A stretch of 64,000 bases of DNA, taken from Janthinobacterium lividum (GTDB lineage: Bacteria; Pseudomonadota; Gammaproteobacteria; Burkholderiales; Burkholderiaceae_D). The position numbers were made by a program, and so were the translations under genes. Each line of letters begins with the position of its first letter. Position 1 is the stretch's first letter. The notes beneath the pieces were generated by a model that saw only the letters and a program-made list of their open reading frames with translations, searched no databases and was not told the origin of the DNA. The DNA is taken from NCBI RefSeq assembly GCF_034424625.1, contig NZ_CP139976.1, forward strand, positions 4,092,001-4,156,000. Direction: 5' to 3'. This document shows, in pieces, positions 62,613 to 64,000 of this stretch.

Positions 62613-64000
62613 ATGAATGATCGAATGCCATCCCCACCCCAGCCGCCAGCGCTATACAAGCTGATCGGCAATACCCCGCTGGTCGAAGTGACCAGGCTCG
62701 ACACGGGCCTGTGCCAGCTGTTCCTGAAACTGGAATCGCAAAATCCCGGCGGTTCCATCAAGGACCGCATCGGCCTGTCCATCATCGAAGCGGCCGAAGC
62801 CGACGGCCGCTTGCAGCCGGGCGGCACCATCGTCGAGGCAACGGCCGGCAACACGGGCATCGGCCTGGCGCTGGTCGGCCGCATCAAGGGCTACCGCGTG
62901 ATTCTCGTCGTGCCCGACAAGATGTCGACGGAAAAAGTGCTGCACCTGAAAGCCCTGGGCGCGGAAGTGCACACCACGCGCTCGGACGTGGGCAAGGGCC
63001 ATCCCGAGTACTACCAGGATTACGCGGCGCGCCTGGCGCGCGAACTGCCGGGCGCCTTCTTTGCCGACCAATTCAACAATCCCGCCAATCCGCTGGCCCA
63101 CGAAACGACGACGGCGCCCGAAATCTGGGAGCAAAGCGGCCATGACGTGGACGCCATCGTCGTCGGCGTCGGTTCGTCCGGCACCCTGACGGGCCTGACG
63201 CGCTACTTCCGCAAGGCGCAGCCGAAGCTGGAATTCGTGCTGGCCGACCCGCAAGGCTCCATCCTCACCGAATACATCGACACGGGCAAGGTATCGGACA
63301 CGAGCGGCTCGTGGGCCGTCGAAGGCATCGGCGAAGACTTCATCCCCTCGATCGCCGACATGGCCAGCGTCACCAAGGCCTATACCATCAGCGACCAGGA
63401 AAGTTTTGATTCCGCGCGCGCCCTCTTGCGCGCCGAAGGCATCCTCGGCGGCTCGTCCACCGGCACGCTGCTGGCCGCCGCCCTCAAATACTGCCGCGAA
63501 CAGACCACGCCGAAGCGCGTCGTCACCTTTGTCTGCGACACGGGAACGCGCTATCTATCCAAAGTCTATAACGATGGCTGGATGCGCGATCAGGGCTTGT
63601 TGCAGCGGGCCGTGTCGGGCGACTTGCGCGACCTGATCGGGCGCCGCTACGACGAGGGCGATGTCGTCAGCGTGGCGCCGGCCGACACCCTGCTGACGGC
63701 CTTCAACCGCATGCGTGCCAGCGACCTGGCACAGTTGCCCGTCATCGATGGTGGCCAGCTGGTCGGCATTATCGACGAATCGGACTTGCTGCTGCACGTC
63801 TCGGGCGACGCCGCCCATTTCGCGGGACTGGTGGGCGCCACCATGACGACGCAGATCGAAACCCTGGCGCCCTCAAGCGGCTTGCCCGCCCTGCGCGCCA
63901 CCCTGGATCGGGGCTTGACGGCCGTCGTCGCCGACGATACGGCCTTCTATGGCCTGATCACCCGCTTCGACCTTCTCAACCACTTACGCAGGACACTATC
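62613..64000 (+). CDS. Cystathionine beta-synthase (PLP + CBS domains), 3' end outside window
   Basis: The ATG at 62613 has ACAGGAG upstream; the frame is open to the last base (462 codons shown), so the gene runs off the window. PLP fold type II: LIGNTPLVEVTRLD, the PLP Lys50 in NPGGSIKDRIG, ATAGNTGIGLAL and the phosphate loop VGVGSSGTLTG. A C-terminal pair of CBS motifs begins at about residue 350 (DVVSVAPADTLLTAFNRM, then LPVIDGGQLVGIIDESDLLLHV). Condenses serine and homocysteine to cystathionine; a cysteine-synthase activity is possible. Reverse transsulfuration is implied if a cystathionine lyase follows. Confidence 0.92.
   Translation, partial: MNDRMPSPPQPPALYKLIGNTPLVEVTRLDTGLCQLFLKLESQNPGGSIKDRIGLSIIEAAEADGRLQPGGTIVEATAGNTGIGLALVGRIKGYRVILVVPDKMSTEKVLHLKALGAEVHTTRSDVGKGHPEYYQDYAARLARELPGAFFADQFNNPANPLAHETTTAPEIWEQSGHDVDAIVVGVGSSGTLTGLTRYFRKAQPKLEFVLADPQGSILTEYIDTGKVSDTSGSWAVEGIGEDFIPSIADMASVTKAYTISDQESFDSARALLRAEGILGGSSTGTLLAAALKYCREQTTPKRVVTFVCDTGTRYLSKVYNDGWMRDQGLLQRAVSGDLRDLIGRRYDEGDVVSVAPADTLLTAFNRMRASDLAQLPVIDGGQLVGIIDESDLLLHVSGDAAHFAGLVGATMTTQIETLAPSSGLPALRATLDRGLTAVVADDTAFYGLITRFDLLNHLRRTL

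Overview
The window is GC-rich (mostly G or C at third codon positions), densely coded Gram-negative DNA. Protein content suggests a betaproteobacterium of the Burkholderiales, most like Oxalobacteraceae (Janthinobacterium/Massilia/Duganella type). This placement is inferred from protein style (MSHA-type pilus, four-Cache chemoreceptor, porin, paired acyl-CoA dehydrogenases), not from a marker gene. No rRNA, tRNA or CRISPR array was seen.

Region 1 (1-10.4 kb) is the 3' part of an MSHA-like/type IV pseudopilus operon. It holds a TPR protein cut by the window edge, an ATPase with an N-terminal MshEN c-di-GMP domain, an inner-membrane platform protein, PilM/N-, PilO- and MshK-like proteins, two paralogous pseudopilins, an ABC-2 permease with a helical partner, a further prepilin and a YgiW-type OB-fold protein. 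Region 2 (10.5-16.0 kb) is a large hybrid histidine kinase translationally coupled to a REC-GGDEF diguanylate cyclase. Region 3 (16.0-23.5 kb) has two MaoC hydratases and two acyl-CoA dehydrogenases in an operon, a VOC protein, a TetR/MFS divergent pair with a striking paired operator, and an AspT-type antiporter.

Region 4 (23.6-31.6 kb) has a GST, a stand-alone homodimeric E1 (AceE/MdeB type), a MarR regulator, an orphan protein matching only the C-terminal half of E1, and metE. Identical MarR-type palindromes stand before both E1-like genes.

Region 5 (31.9-51.6 kb) is the most interesting gene set: an apparently complete sulfoquinovose (SQ) catabolic island of the sulfo-Entner-Doudoroff type. 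It comprises a LacI regulator, dehydratase, HpcH/HpaI aldolase, CUT1 ABC importer, aldose-1-epimerase, SMP-30 lactonase, SDR dehydrogenase, aldehyde dehydrogenase, porin, a GH31 enzyme with all sulfoquinovosidase sulfonate-binding residues, and a TauE/SafE exporter. glpD and glpK follow, fitting use of the glycerol released from sulfoquinovosyl glycerol. The same LacI palindrome occurs at the dehydratase promoter and inside the porin signal-peptide codons.

Region 6 (51.8-64.0 kb) has alaC, a pentapeptide-repeat protein, an MFS/LysR divergent pair, the Prc protease, a chemoreceptor, a DUF2007 protein, thymidine kinase and a cystathionine beta-synthase cut by the window edge.

Running through 23.6-56.6 kb are six copies of a ~130-base dispersed element, all in the same orientation. 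Read on the minus strand, each is a small-RNA-like unit: a conserved upstream block, a hairpin, a CUCCUC/CCUCC anti-Shine-Dalgarno segment and a canonical intrinsic terminator. I do not recognise the family. The variable bases beside the anti-SD segment match several ribosome-binding sites in this window, including those of the SQ importer and porin.
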